This document shows, in pieces, positions 1 to 7,386 of a stretch of 37,516 bases of DNA; position 1 is the first letter of the stretch; each line of letters begins with the position of its first letter. Location: positions 1 to 37,516 of the forward strand of contig JAZRKP010000061.1 of assembly GCA_045646365.1 (NCBI GenBank), read 5' to 3'. This stretch comes from SIG454 sp045646365 (GTDB lineage: Bacteria > Bacillota > Clostridia > Monoglobales > Monoglobaceae). Position numbers and translations under genes: made by a program. The notes below the pieces were generated by a model. The model saw only the letters and a list, made by a program, of their open reading frames with translations, ran no database searches and had not been told where the DNA came from.

Positions 1-1032
1 AACTATATTGGCTCCGTGATTGCATTCGTCAGCGTACGGACAAAAGCTTTCACACCTTTGTGGCATATATTCCTGGGCGGTCATATATGTAAAACAATAT
101 CGCCAGTCCTTTTGGCGATAGCTTTCAAATGAGCTTTCCTCAACAATTTCAAGAAATCTTTTCCTTCCGCCTTCTATATTGTTCAGATTACTGGCAAGTC
201 CAAACAGTTCCTCGTGATAGAGCCATCTTTTATCATTCAAAAATTCATCATATAGCTTACATTTCTCGCAAAGCTTATCAAAATTGAAATACCTCGTTTT
301 ATTTTTATTTGCTTTTCTGTTGGTTGGCTTGCTATAATTGAAATTGAGATAATATTCAATATTATCTTCCATAAACTCATAGCAGTCCTCGCTTTGCTTT
401 CCGCCAATATATGCAAAGCCACCACAACGCTCTAAATTATGTTTCACAGTGAAATTTTCTACATGCTTTTTATAATGCTTTTCCCTGTATTTATCCTTTA
501 AAAATCTTGGAAACTCCATCATAAGATTAGTTAAAGACAAATATTTTTCCGATGCGTATATTATTCGTTTACCACCGAAGAAAATTCTTGATACATCCCT
601 GCAGGCTTTATCGCATTCAGGGAATATCTGAATAAGTGCATCAGTAATTATTTCCGATACCCTTATATCATCAATCTCAAAAGCATTAATAAAAACGACA
701 CGAAACCGATTTTCATTTACCGACGAAAATGTTTCATACGCTAACGCTATTGGAAGTCCATAGCTTTCCGCACGCATTGAAATTTCACTGTATGTAATTC
801 CATCATCAAAATCTAACGCAAAAATCTGCTGACTTTGAAAATTCTCTTTAGTTCTTTTACCATAAAAATCCGATACACAAAAGGAATAACCTTGTTCACC
901 TACAAGAGAACTGAACTCTTCAAACGATATTTCTTTTGTAGTCATATCAGATAATCTGTTACTTATTTTTGCTATTTCATAGCCATTCGGTTTAGCTTTA
1001 TAGCTAGTCTTATCAATTCTTAGATTTATCAT
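1..1032 (-). CDS. Primase-like replication protein of integrated element 1 (partial)
   Basis: This frame stays open from an ATG at 1032, preceded by GGAGGAAAT, to the window edge, so only the first 344 codons are seen. Residues 72-78 read ALDFDDG, an acidic hhDhD motif typical of archaeo-eukaryotic primase-type catalytic cores. It is followed by an RFRVVFI strand (about 110-116) and SRIFFGG (148-154), the order seen in primases of phages and integrative elements. Near residue 327 there is a Cys-rich stretch (C327, C331, C337, H339) that could bind zinc. It is the last visible gene of the leftward block that begins with the integrase. The likely role is priming or initiating replication of the excised element. 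A helicase domain could follow outside the window. The family is inferred from motifs only. Confidence 0.7.
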   Translation of the reverse strand, partial: MINLRIDKTSYKAKPNGYEIAKISNRLSDMTTKEISFEEFSSLVGEQGYSFCVSDFYGKRTKENFQSQQIFALDFDDGITYSEISMRAESYGLPIALAYETFSSVNENRFRVVFINAFEIDDIRVSEIITDALIQIFPECDKACRDVSRIFFGGKRIIYASEKYLSLTNLMMEFPRFLKDKYREKHYKKHVENFTVKHNLERCGGFAYIGGKQSEDCYEFMEDNIEYYLNFNYSKPTNRKANKNKTRYFNFDKLCEKCKLYDEFLNDKRWLYHEELFGLASNLNNIEGGRKRFLEIVEESSFESYRQKDWRYCFTYMTAQEYMPQRCESFCPYADECNHGANIV

Positions 1033-1130
1033 ATATTTCCTCCAAAAAGTGCATTAAATTAAAATACTGTCTGCTAAGACTTTTGCACTATATTTTTGTT
1101 AGAAATATATTTTTTTACAGCTATGCCTTC

Positions 1131-1241
1131 GACATAACACCTGGTATATTCTCAATCTATCAAAAAAGGGGGATTTATCACTTTACCCTTAAATTTAAAT
1201 AAGAGTAGTGAGAATATCCCCTTATACCAGTATGTTATGTC
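1131..1241. other. Nested inverted repeat upstream of the primase-like gene
   Basis: The gap 1033-1418 has no gene. It holds two nested perfect arms: GACATAACA (1131-1139) with TGTTATGTC (1233-1241), and CTGGTATA (1141-1148) with TATACCAG (1223-1230). Inside, TTCTCA (1149-1154) can pair with TGAGAA (1209-1214), and AGGGGGAT (1167-1174) with ATCCCCT (1216-1222). These last two helices cross each other, as in a pseudoknot. The position directly upstream of a primase-like gene suggests a replication origin, a single-strand origin or a structured leader RNA. The role is inference. Confidence 0.6.
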
Positions 1242-1281
1242 TACATGCGGGTTTTAGATTTTTAATTATGTGTTATATAAT

Positions 1282-1321
1282 AAAAAGCTACCTGATATGA
1301 AAACCGTATCAGATAGCCTTT
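1282..1321 (-). terminator. Intrinsic terminator after the HerA-like ATPase gene
   Basis: On the minus strand a long stem (GGCTATCTGATACG paired with CATATCAGGTAGCT, a few wobbles) is followed by TTTTTATTATA. It lies about 100 bases after the ATPase stop codon and would end the integrase-to-ATPase transcript before the primase gene. Confidence 0.7.
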
Positions 1322-1418
1322 AATTCACATTACCACTTTGGGAAATCATAAATGAAAAAATGTATAAAAACATATATATTTTCTCATTTTTCTGGATTAT
1401 ATTTTCCAAACAGGTAAT

Positions 1419-2450
1419 TTATGTAGATATATCAAATTTGAGTCTGCATCTTAAATTATACGCCTTTTTATCAATCATTCCATTTCCTACAAAGATAAAT
1501 TCTCCTACCTGTAAATTTCTTAAACTATTCTTCCATTGCAAATAATTTGATTCATCAATACTTTTTGCAACTGCATTTATATTTTTCTCGTTTTGCACAA
1601 AATAGAATTTTTGCGCAGCATGCTCCAATGCAAGCCTCCCATCCTTATTCTTCATATTGCCTATAAACTGTGTAGCAACAAGCATTGCAACTGAGTATTT
1701 ACGGGCTTCCCTAAGCATATTATACATAGTCGATGTTTCATCATACCGCAAATGCTGTACCTCGTCAATACATAAAAGATATTCACCTAATCCTCCTTTC
1801 TTTGTTTCTGTCCATAAGTCATTTAATATCAGTTCTGTATAAAAATATCGCAAATGCTCCACCATATCTGATAATTGAATTACCACAATATTTCCCGGTT
1901 TCAAAATTTCTTTCCATTTTAACTGCTTGTCATACGCCCTTAAATTCTTGAGACATCGTATTCTTTCTCCAATTTCTGTCCCTAAAAGAGATGCATATAA
2001 ATACGCAAATGACGCGGCTTCCCCCTCTTCCTCTATAAGATTAAAAATCTTTTTCTGGAGAGTCAGCCTTTGTTTACTGCCACTTATTTTAAATCCGTGA
2101 ATAAGAACATCTAAAACTCTATACGCTATGGAATCATCGCTTTCCGGTTCTGGAATATTGTCAATATAACGCATCTGTCTCTCAAAAGGATTGATTCCCA
2201 ATCCTTTCTTTTCTACATTATGATAAATAACTTTATTTTTGAGAAAAACATCTTTTTCTTTGCGGTAGCTATCAGAAAAATCAATAACGACAACAGGAAT
2301 ACCATCCTGCATAGCACCTCGTACGCACTCACAAATAAACGAGGTCTTGCCAACACCAGGCATTCCTAATACTACACCAAAATTATTTATACTATGATGC
2401 TCTCTAATATTCCATTCTACTGTATTTTTGCCATCTGTTCCGATTTTCAT
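1419..2450 (-). CDS. HerA/FtsK-like ATPase
   Basis: A 343-residue P-loop ATPase. Walker A is GMPGVGKTS (29-37), Walker B is LLCIDE (225-230), and ATQF (259-262) sits where HerA/VirB4/FtsK-type ATPases carry a polar sensor. R247 and R250 are possible arginine fingers. No membrane segment or secretion domain is visible, and it is far shorter than a VirB4 (about 800 residues) or TraG/VirD4 protein. It may therefore be a compact soluble DNA motor or hexameric helicase. Its ATG overlaps the stop of the upstream 562-residue gene by 4 bases, which implies translational coupling and joint action. It could serve element replication, DNA transfer or a defence function. The sequence does not decide between them. 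Confidence 0.65.
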   Translation of the reverse strand: MKIGTDGKNTVEWNIREHHSINNFGVVLGMPGVGKTSFICECVRGAMQDGIPVVVIDFSDSYRKEKDVFLKNKVIYHNVEKKGLGINPFERQMRYIDNIPEPESDDSIAYRVLDVLIHGFKISGSKQRLTLQKKIFNLIEEEGEAASFAYLYASLLGTEIGERIRCLKNLRAYDKQLKWKEILKPGNIVVIQLSDMVEHLRYFYTELILNDLWTETKKGGLGEYLLCIDEVQHLRYDETSTMYNMLREARKYSVAMLVATQFIGNMKNKDGRLALEHAAQKFYFVQNEKNINAVAKSIDESNYLQWKNSLRNLQVGEFIFVGNGMIDKKAYNLRCRLKFDIST

Positions 2451-4135
2451 ATTATTCCTCCTTCAACAGAGTCAAAGGGAATAAGAAACTCTTTGTTAAA
2501 AACTATCATCTTCCTCGGCTCTCCCTGAAACCATATATTTTTTTGAAATCTTTTTTCATCATCTGTCGCAAGTTTTTCAAATCTTTTTAATGTCCTTAAG
2601 ATATCATTTCTTCTCATCTCTTCAGGAAAATATTTTAAAAACAAATTAAAATCTTTCTCTCTGAAGCATACATATTTTTTTGTAATGTAAGTAAACGGCT
2701 CTTCGCTGTGAAAGCTAACATTTTCATCAAAATTATACACTCTTTTTAAATTGAGTTTTTTAAATGCATATTCAAATCGCTCGCATATCCAACTTCCCTG
2801 ATAATCATTGTAAGCCTGGCTAACCATTTTTCTTAAAACAGAAAAAACCTCATTATCAGAAACAAAGTCCAATTGGGAAAATAACTCTCTGCCACCTATA
2901 TAGTCATAATATTTACTGATATAGTTATATACCTGCGCAAGCGAATCATATATGGTGCAGTCTCCTATTTTTACATTTTCAAATGTATTAATCTTGCTTT
3001 CTGTCCATGAAATAAAATATGATATATGAGTTCCCAGGCTCTCAGTAAGCAACTGAGATGCTTCAATTATTTTTTGATTAACTACGAAATGAAAAACATC
3101 CTGATTAGCCTCTAAAATTCCATGATTTGAAAGAATAAGACACAAACAATTGCATTTCCCACTCTCAACAAAGTCTTTGATGTCGCTGAGATTTTTCTCT
3201 GCAAGTTGTTTTTTATATTTTGTATCAGGGTATTTATCAGTAATGAGGAAGATTTCATCTTTACACTCGGACATTTTTTGCAAAACATCCGAGTCATACA
3301 GATAATTTACATCAACTTTATCCTTGTTATAAAACTGAAAAAATAAATATCCTATATTTTTTATCATTTGTTCTTCCCCAAACAACGCAAAAATGGAATT
3401 CGCTTTTATAATTTTTATTTTGGAAGCAAAAAGAGCATAATGTAAAAACAACAAAATAAATAATCTCAATGCTTTATCCTCAATCTTACATATATCATCT
3501 ATAAGCATATCAAAAGCTTTTTTCTGAGTTATGTCATTATTTATCAAAAGTTTCTTCCTGAAAAACGGTGTATCCGTAAACGCGGGAATATCTTTATTAT
3601 ATAAAAAATTCTTTCCATGCCATCCGGGAGAATAAGGGTACTCTTTGATTTCTTTTACAACAGAAAAAATATAATTATGTAACAGCACTATTGCGTCTCG
3701 TGCTGTATAAGAAAAAGCAATTCCGTTTTCTGAAAATATGCGGAATGTTTCTATAGTTTTCATTAAATCCCTTTCTGATATAAGAAACTCTCTTGTATAC
3801 ATATTCTCAACTATTATACAATACCACACCTCTGCATTTTCAGGCATGTTTATAATTATTTTAATTGCGAATTTAATAATTCCATTACAAAACCGCTTTT
3901 TCTTTAAGCCATTTTGGGTCCAGTAATATACATACATTTCAAATTTCCCTCTGTTATCAGGAGCAAGCCATCGACCCTCATCTTCAATTTCGGGAAGTTT
4001 AGAATGGGGTTGTTCATAATAGACACACATCTGCTGTGGAATTAAACTTTTTGCCTGACTAATATTGGTTAGTTGATTTATTGGAAGAGGCTCCATTTTT
4101 TCTAACCCATTTATCCACTCTGTCAAGTCATTCAT
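2447..4135 (-). CDS. Unrecognised 562-residue protein coupled to the HerA-like ATPase
   Basis: I do not recognise this protein with certainty. The start ATG at 4135 has AAAGGAG upstream. The middle has a YSPGWHGKNF segment (about 195-205), which recalls the GW element of DUF927-type helicase-like proteins. Near residues 270-280 a strand reads FALFGEEQMIKN, where a Walker A loop would be expected, but the GxxxxGK[ST] signature is absent. A later strand, EIFLITD (about 325), could be a relic of Walker B. The C-terminus is basic and aromatic (RFQKNIWFQG). There is no signal peptide or membrane span. It lies between the integrase and the ATPase, and its stop codon overlaps the ATPase start. A degenerate helicase-like partner of the ATPase is a guess only. 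Confidence 0.5.
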   Translation of the reverse strand: MNDLTEWINGLEKMEPLPINQLTNISQAKSLIPQQMCVYYEQPHSKLPEIEDEGRWLAPDNRGKFEMYVYYWTQNGLKKKRFCNGIIKFAIKIIINMPENAEVWYCIIVENMYTREFLISERDLMKTIETFRIFSENGIAFSYTARDAIVLLHNYIFSVVKEIKEYPYSPGWHGKNFLYNKDIPAFTDTPFFRKKLLINNDITQKKAFDMLIDDICKIEDKALRLFILLFLHYALFASKIKIIKANSIFALFGEEQMIKNIGYLFFQFYNKDKVDVNYLYDSDVLQKMSECKDEIFLITDKYPDTKYKKQLAEKNLSDIKDFVESGKCNCLCLILSNHGILEANQDVFHFVVNQKIIEASQLLTESLGTHISYFISWTESKINTFENVKIGDCTIYDSLAQVYNYISKYYDYIGGRELFSQLDFVSDNEVFSVLRKMVSQAYNDYQGSWICERFEYAFKKLNLKRVYNFDENVSFHSEEPFTYITKKYVCFREKDFNLFLKYFPEEMRRNDILRTLKRFEKLATDDEKRFQKNIWFQGEPRKMIVFNKEFLIPFDSVEGGII

Positions 4136-4152
4136 TCAAATTTCTCCTTTCA

Positions 4153-4176
4153 CCTCCAGAGAATTATTCTCCGGAG
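4153..4176. repeat. Palindrome across the integrase stop codon
   Basis: CCTCCAGAGAAT is followed directly by ATTCTCCGGAGG, a 12+12 base near-perfect palindrome with one mismatched pair. It spans the last integrase codons and part of the gap before the 562-residue gene. It could weaken transcription past the integrase or mask the next ribosome binding site. There is no T-run, so it is not called a terminator. Confidence 0.5.
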
Positions 4177-5369
4177 GCATTTATTTTATCCATAGCTTCT
4201 GAAAGCCGCTTTGATTCTGCACCGTATAAATCCGGCATTACATGTGAATATGTATTAAAGAAAAGCTGCCAGTCCGAATGTCCTAATAAAAGTTGCATCA
4301 CTCTTGGCGAAACACCTGCTTCAAGACCTCTTGTTGCAAAGCTATGCCGAAGTGCATGAAGATTTATCTCAGGCAGTCCATTTTTTCTGCATAGTTCTTT
4401 TAACGCTCTTCCAAAATAGCTTCTGGAATGATATGGAGCATTCTGATTGGTTTTTAGTACAAAACCGTTAATATCTCCGAACAACCCCATATGAATTTCC
4501 ATTTCTTTAATTAAAAGTTCCTTCAGTCTTTCCGTAATCGGCAGTGTTCGTACACCTGTATCCGATTTTGGTGTTCCCTCGTGGACCTTTGTCTTTTCTT
4601 CCTTATCATACGATACCGTCAGATTTTCGCAAACATAAATCGTTTTACTTTCCATATTAACATTTTTCCATTTAAGTGCAAGTATTTCTCCGCACCTCAT
4701 TCCTGTCGTAATAGCAATAGTATAAAACAATTCATGCCGGTGTCCTCTGATAGCCTGCATGAAAACCTTTTGCTCCTCTTTAGAAAAAGCAAGCACCTTC
4801 TTTTTCTGATTTTTCTTTGGTACTTTTAGTTTTTCCGCTGGGTTCTTATCAATCAGTTCATTGTATGCTGCTTCATCAAGTGCTGCTTTCAAAATTTGCA
4901 AAACACCTTTTATAGTTCGATACGACAAATCTTTTTCAGCAAGTTCCATAAGAAAATTCTGTAACACCATTGGTTTTATCTCTTTAAGACGATATTCACC
5001 GATATATGGGTTAATATATTCATCAACCATACATCTGTAATAGCTTAATGTCGTCGGCTTTACTGTCGGCTTTTTGAAGTCTTCAATATACTGCTTAAGA
5101 TATGTTCCCAACAAAGCCTCCGAACCGCTTCGTACAATCTCATACATACCCCGATTGGAAATAATTGCTTTAGCAGCCTCATATTTACTGCACTCTTCAT
5201 CAAATCTGATTTTCACTTGCGATGGTGTTTCACCTTTCCTCTGATACACTTGTATCATCCTCGGTTTACCGTTTTCTTTTTTTCCAACCATCTTTTTGTA
5301 TGTAATACGCCCATCAGGCATAATTTTGCGACTTCCTTCATTATTCAGGTTCCGTGTCTTTTTAGACAC
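4164..5369 (-). CDS. Tyrosine recombinase (integrase) of element 1
   Basis: A 401-residue site-specific recombinase that would integrate and excise the element. Residues 1-60 form a basic N-terminal arm-binding region, 80-180 match a SAM-like core-binding domain (PTTLSYYRCMVDEYINPYIG), and the catalytic domain follows. Catalytic residues visible are R225 in TTGMRCGE, H338 and R341 in LHALRHSF, H364 in LLGHSDW and Y374 in NTYSHV, so the active site looks complete. The start is GTG at 5369, overlapping the excisionase stop by one base, with AGGAGG eight bases upstream. It resembles Tn916/phage-type integrases of Firmicutes. Its place at the element edge facing tRNA-Lys fits integration into the 3' end of that tRNA. 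Confidence 0.92.
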   Translation of the reverse strand: MSKKTRNLNNEGSRKIMPDGRITYKKMVGKKENGKPRMIQVYQRKGETPSQVKIRFDEECSKYEAAKAIISNRGMYEIVRSGSEALLGTYLKQYIEDFKKPTVKPTTLSYYRCMVDEYINPYIGEYRLKEIKPMVLQNFLMELAEKDLSYRTIKGVLQILKAALDEAAYNELIDKNPAEKLKVPKKNQKKKVLAFSKEEQKVFMQAIRGHRHELFYTIAITTGMRCGEILALKWKNVNMESKTIYVCENLTVSYDKEEKTKVHEGTPKSDTGVRTLPITERLKELLIKEMEIHMGLFGDINGFVLKTNQNAPYHSRSYFGRALKELCRKNGLPEINLHALRHSFATRGLEAGVSPRVMQLLLGHSDWQLFFNTYSHVMPDLYGAESKRLSEAMDKINASGE

Positions 5370-5542
5370 TACATCGCCTCCTCATAGACAGAAAGATATT
5401 CTTCGAGATCGCTTTCTTTAACTCTTACAGTTTTTCGTACCTTTATTGCCTTTAATTCTTTTTCTTTAATTATCCTGTAAACAGTTGCCCGTGATACCTG
5501 TAATATATTACAAACTTCTGCTACTGTAAGAACTTTGGTCAT
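5369..5542 (-). CDS. Excisionase-like HTH protein
   Basis: A 57-residue protein from ATG 5542, chosen because AAAGGAG lies nine bases upstream. A longer reading frame upstream lacks a better start. The sequence LTVAEVCNILQVSRATVYRI is the MerR-like helix-turn-helix of the HTH_17/excisionase family, followed by the usual wing (KVRKTVRVKESDLEEYL). Small proteins of this type bind near attachment sites and bias the integrase toward excision, or act as regulators. The one-base overlap with the integrase start implies a fixed production ratio. It is divergent from the double-HTH regulator, with shared control DNA between them. Confidence 0.8.
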   Translation of the reverse strand: MTKVLTVAEVCNILQVSRATVYRIIKEKELKAIKVRKTVRVKESDLEEYLSVYEEAM

Positions 5543-5639
5543 ATCTTTTATCTCCTTTCGTGAAATTTTAAGAGCTCTTGCACATAGAATGACACAATAT
5601 TTTACATTTGACAATAATGAATCTTTGATATTTTTTCTG

Positions 5640-5679
5640 TTGCAAAATGGTTGCAAATATGGTATTTATATTATATAGT
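5640..5679 (+). promoter_or_regulatory. Promoter of the double-HTH regulator with phased TTGCAAA repeats
   Basis: The likely -35 is TTGCAA (5651-5656), with 17 bases to TATAGT (5674-5679). The -35 is the second member of a TTGCAAA pair at 5640 and 5651. A second pair, TTGCAGA/TTGCAAA, lies at 5732 and 5743 inside the gene. Both pairs are spaced exactly 11 bases. They may be operators for the HTH regulator itself or arm sites for the recombinase. Confidence 0.5.
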
Positions 5680-5700
5680 GTTTAATTGAGGTGATATTTG

Positions 5701-6801
5701 ATGGAACTGTTTGTATTCAGAACAGGCGAAGTTGCAGATTGGTTGCAAAACTGCCGAGGTATTATCGGTGAACATATAAGGGTTGCCCGACTTATCAGAA
5801 ATATTTCATTGGAGAATATTTCCAAGCACTTAAACATTTCCGAACAGGATTTTTCAGACATAGAAAATGGTACATATGTCATAGACGAAAATCTTTTGAC
5901 AAATATTTTGCGTGCTCTGCTTTGCAGCCGAGATTTTATACTTTGTAATTCAGGATGGCTTCTTGCTGAAAAAAGTTCACGCATCACCAAAGAGAATTAT
6001 CAGAACTCCTGTCTTTCGTCTACCGTGGTAAGCAACCGTTTTGAGGAGCTTATTCTTATTGACCGTATCAATACTTCCAATTTAAAAAGAATGCTTTCTT
6101 CTTCCGAACAAGACGGATTAAACGGAACAAATAATCTTAATCATATAAAGAAATATGCGACTCTCCTTAACTGTTCCTGGCAGTATCTTGCAGGTCTTAC
6201 TCCATTCAGATGGTCTGAAGATATAGCTTGTAAATCCCCTCAGACACAGAGCGCGATTCTTTATGACACAATATTAAATCATGTAAAGGCATATTATTTC
6301 TCCCTTGATACAACACATAAAGAGGTATTTGATATTAAAATTGGTGAACGAATACGCAAGTTAAGGGAAACACGGGGATTTTCTCAATCCGATGTTGCAG
6401 AATATATGAATATTTCCCATCAGGCTCTTTCGAAATTTGAATCGGGAGAAACATCTTTAATAAATAATTCCCATTTATTTAAATTAGCCGAAGCTTTGCA
6501 GTGTTCTTATGAATATATTCTATACGCAACAGACACCCTGCACGGGACAGGAGTATATAATCTCTCTGCACAGGAAATCTGTTACAGTGTATTTCCTGTC
6601 GATTCATTTAAAATTGAAACCTCTGACTTTCTTCGAGAACAAAATCTTAAAAGATATGTGAACCGACATAACATTGCCCTTTCAAAAGCATTTACATCCA
6701 TTGTTGATAAAGGTTCTAACTCAGAGAAAAAACTCGCTCTTGATATGATAAATTCTTTACTGAAATACATAGATAAAAATCAAAAAGACATAAAAAAATA
6801 G
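5701..6801 (+). CDS. Transcriptional regulator with two XRE-type HTH domains
   Basis: A 366-residue protein. I start it at ATG 5701, which has GAGGTGATATTTG before it, rather than the TTG one codon earlier. Two Cro/C1-type helix-turn-helix domains are visible: about residues 20-75 (HIRVARLIRNISLENISKHL) and about 215-270 (IGERIRKLRETRGFSQSDVA). The second is canonical and the first more diverged. The middle and C-terminal parts are helical without known motifs. It is transcribed away from excisionase/integrase and is the edge gene of the element. It is probably a repressor-like controller of excision, but no cleavage or metalloprotease domain is seen, so the induction signal is unknown. Confidence 0.75.
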   Translation: MELFVFRTGEVADWLQNCRGIIGEHIRVARLIRNISLENISKHLNISEQDFSDIENGTYVIDENLLTNILRALLCSRDFILCNSGWLLAEKSSRITKENYQNSCLSSTVVSNRFEELILIDRINTSNLKRMLSSSEQDGLNGTNNLNHIKKYATLLNCSWQYLAGLTPFRWSEDIACKSPQTQSAILYDTILNHVKAYYFSLDTTHKEVFDIKIGERIRKLRETRGFSQSDVAEYMNISHQALSKFESGETSLINNSHLFKLAEALQCSYEYILYATDTLHGTGVYNLSAQEICYSVFPVDSFKIETSDFLREQNLKRYVNRHNIALSKAFTSIVDKGSNSEKKLALDMINSLLKYIDKNQKDIKK

Positions 6802-6842
6802 GGTCAAAATAGGGTCAAATACCAATTTCCCCAAATTTCCCC
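6798..6842. repeat. Tandem repeats at the element 1 edge (probable recombinase arm sites)
   Basis: Two perfect copies of ATAGGGTCAAA lie head to tail (6798-6808, 6809-6819), the first overlapping the regulator stop codon. They are followed by two copies of a ten-base unit ending in AATTTCCCC (6823-6832, 6833-6842). They lie between the last element gene and tRNA-Lys. Phased direct repeats flanking a tRNA target are typical of the arm-type sites bound by tyrosine integrases. The att core itself cannot be fixed without the other element end. Confidence 0.5.
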
Positions 6843-6852
6843 ATAAAAGCAG

Positions 6853-6883
6853 AAACCCCGTAAGCCTTGTGCCTACGGGGTTT
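6853..6883 (-). terminator. Terminator of the tRNA operon
   Basis: On the minus strand AAACCCCGTA pairs perfectly with TACGGGGTTT around an eleven-base centre, directly after tRNA-Lys, then CTGCTTTTATGG. The hairpin is strong with a short T-run. If the element joined at the tRNA 3' end, this hairpin could be element-borne and restore termination. Confidence 0.7.
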
Positions 6884-6887
6884 AAAC

Positions 6888-6964
6888 TGGTGATCCATCG
6901 CAGATTCGAACTGCGGACACCTTGATTAAAAGTCAAGTGCTCTGCCAACTGAGCTAATGGACCA
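6888..6964 (-). tRNA. tRNA-Lys (anticodon TTT)
   Basis: Cloverleaf by hand: acceptor TGGTCCA/TGGATCA, anticodon stem CTTGA/TCAAG with loop CTTTTAA, T arm CTGCG/CGCAG-type with GTTCGAATC, and encoded CCA. It is the last gene of the operon, and its 3' end faces the integrated element, so it is the likely integration target. Confidence 0.95.
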
Positions 6965-6984
6965 TATTTAATTTTTTAGGGTTT

Positions 6985-7060
6985 TGGCTGGGCTGGCAGG
7001 ACTCGAACCTACGCATGCGGCAGTCAAAGTGCCGTGCCTTACCGACTTGGCTACAGCCCA
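6985..7060 (-). tRNA. tRNA-Gln (anticodon TTG)
   Basis: Acceptor TGGGCTG/CAGCCCA with U1-A72, discriminator G and encoded CCA. Anticodon stem CGGCA/TGCCG carries loop CTTTGAC. The weak first pair is usual for bacterial tRNA-Gln. Confidence 0.95.
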
Positions 7061-7067
7061 ATATGTG

Positions 7068-7145
7068 TGGGGTGGGTAATCGGAGTCGAACCGATGACCT
7101 CTAGAGCCACAATCTAGCGCTCTAACCAACTGAGCTATACCCACC
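7068..7145 (-). tRNA. tRNA-His (anticodon GTG)
   Basis: Anticodon loop TTGTGGC between CTAGA and TCTAG. The extra 5' G (G-1) opposite C73, the identity mark of tRNA-His, is encoded, and CCA is encoded. Confidence 0.95.
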
Positions 7146-7151
7146 GTGTAA

Positions 7152-7228
7152 TGGCGCGCCTGAAGAGACTCGAACTCCTGACCCATTGCTTAGAAGGCAA
7201 TTGCTCTATCCAGCTGAGCTACAGGCGC
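7152..7228 (-). tRNA. tRNA-Arg (anticodon TCT)
   Basis: Acceptor GCGCCTG/CAGGCGC, discriminator G, encoded CCA. Anticodon stem ATTGC/GCAAT with loop CTTCTAA. It reads AGA/AGG codons, which fit the AT-rich coding here. Confidence 0.95.
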
Positions 7229-7235
7229 AAAAAAT

Positions 7236-7309
7236 TGGAGCGGGTGATGGGAATCGAACCCACGTGTTCAGCTTGGAAGGCTGACATTCTACCATTGAAC
7301 TACACCCGC
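7236..7309 (-). tRNA. tRNA-Gly (anticodon TCC)
   Basis: Acceptor GCGGGTG/CACCCGC, discriminator T, encoded CCA. Anticodon loop CTTCCAA. It is the first gene of the five-tRNA operon. Confidence 0.95.
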
Positions 7310-7339
7310 TTGGCAGGTCTTTTATCGACCGACCTTGAT

Positions 7340-7368
7340 AGTATATCAAAAAAAGTTTAACTTGTCAA
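7340..7368 (-). promoter_or_regulatory. Promoter of the tRNA operon
   Basis: Minus-strand TTGACA (7363-7368), 17 bases, TATACT (7340-7345), about 30 bases before tRNA-Gly. No clear terminator separates it from the clpE stop at 7387, so clpE read-through into the tRNAs is possible. Confidence 0.85.
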
Positions 7369-7386
7369 TACTTTTTTTCAAATTTT

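Noticed and set aside
6799..6819. Tandem GGTCAAA-containing repeats resembling a CtsR operator near the ClpE-like gene
   Set aside because: The CtsR heptads should be separated by three bases, but here there are four. The site is also downstream of the tRNA operon, far from the clpE promoter and oriented at the element edge.
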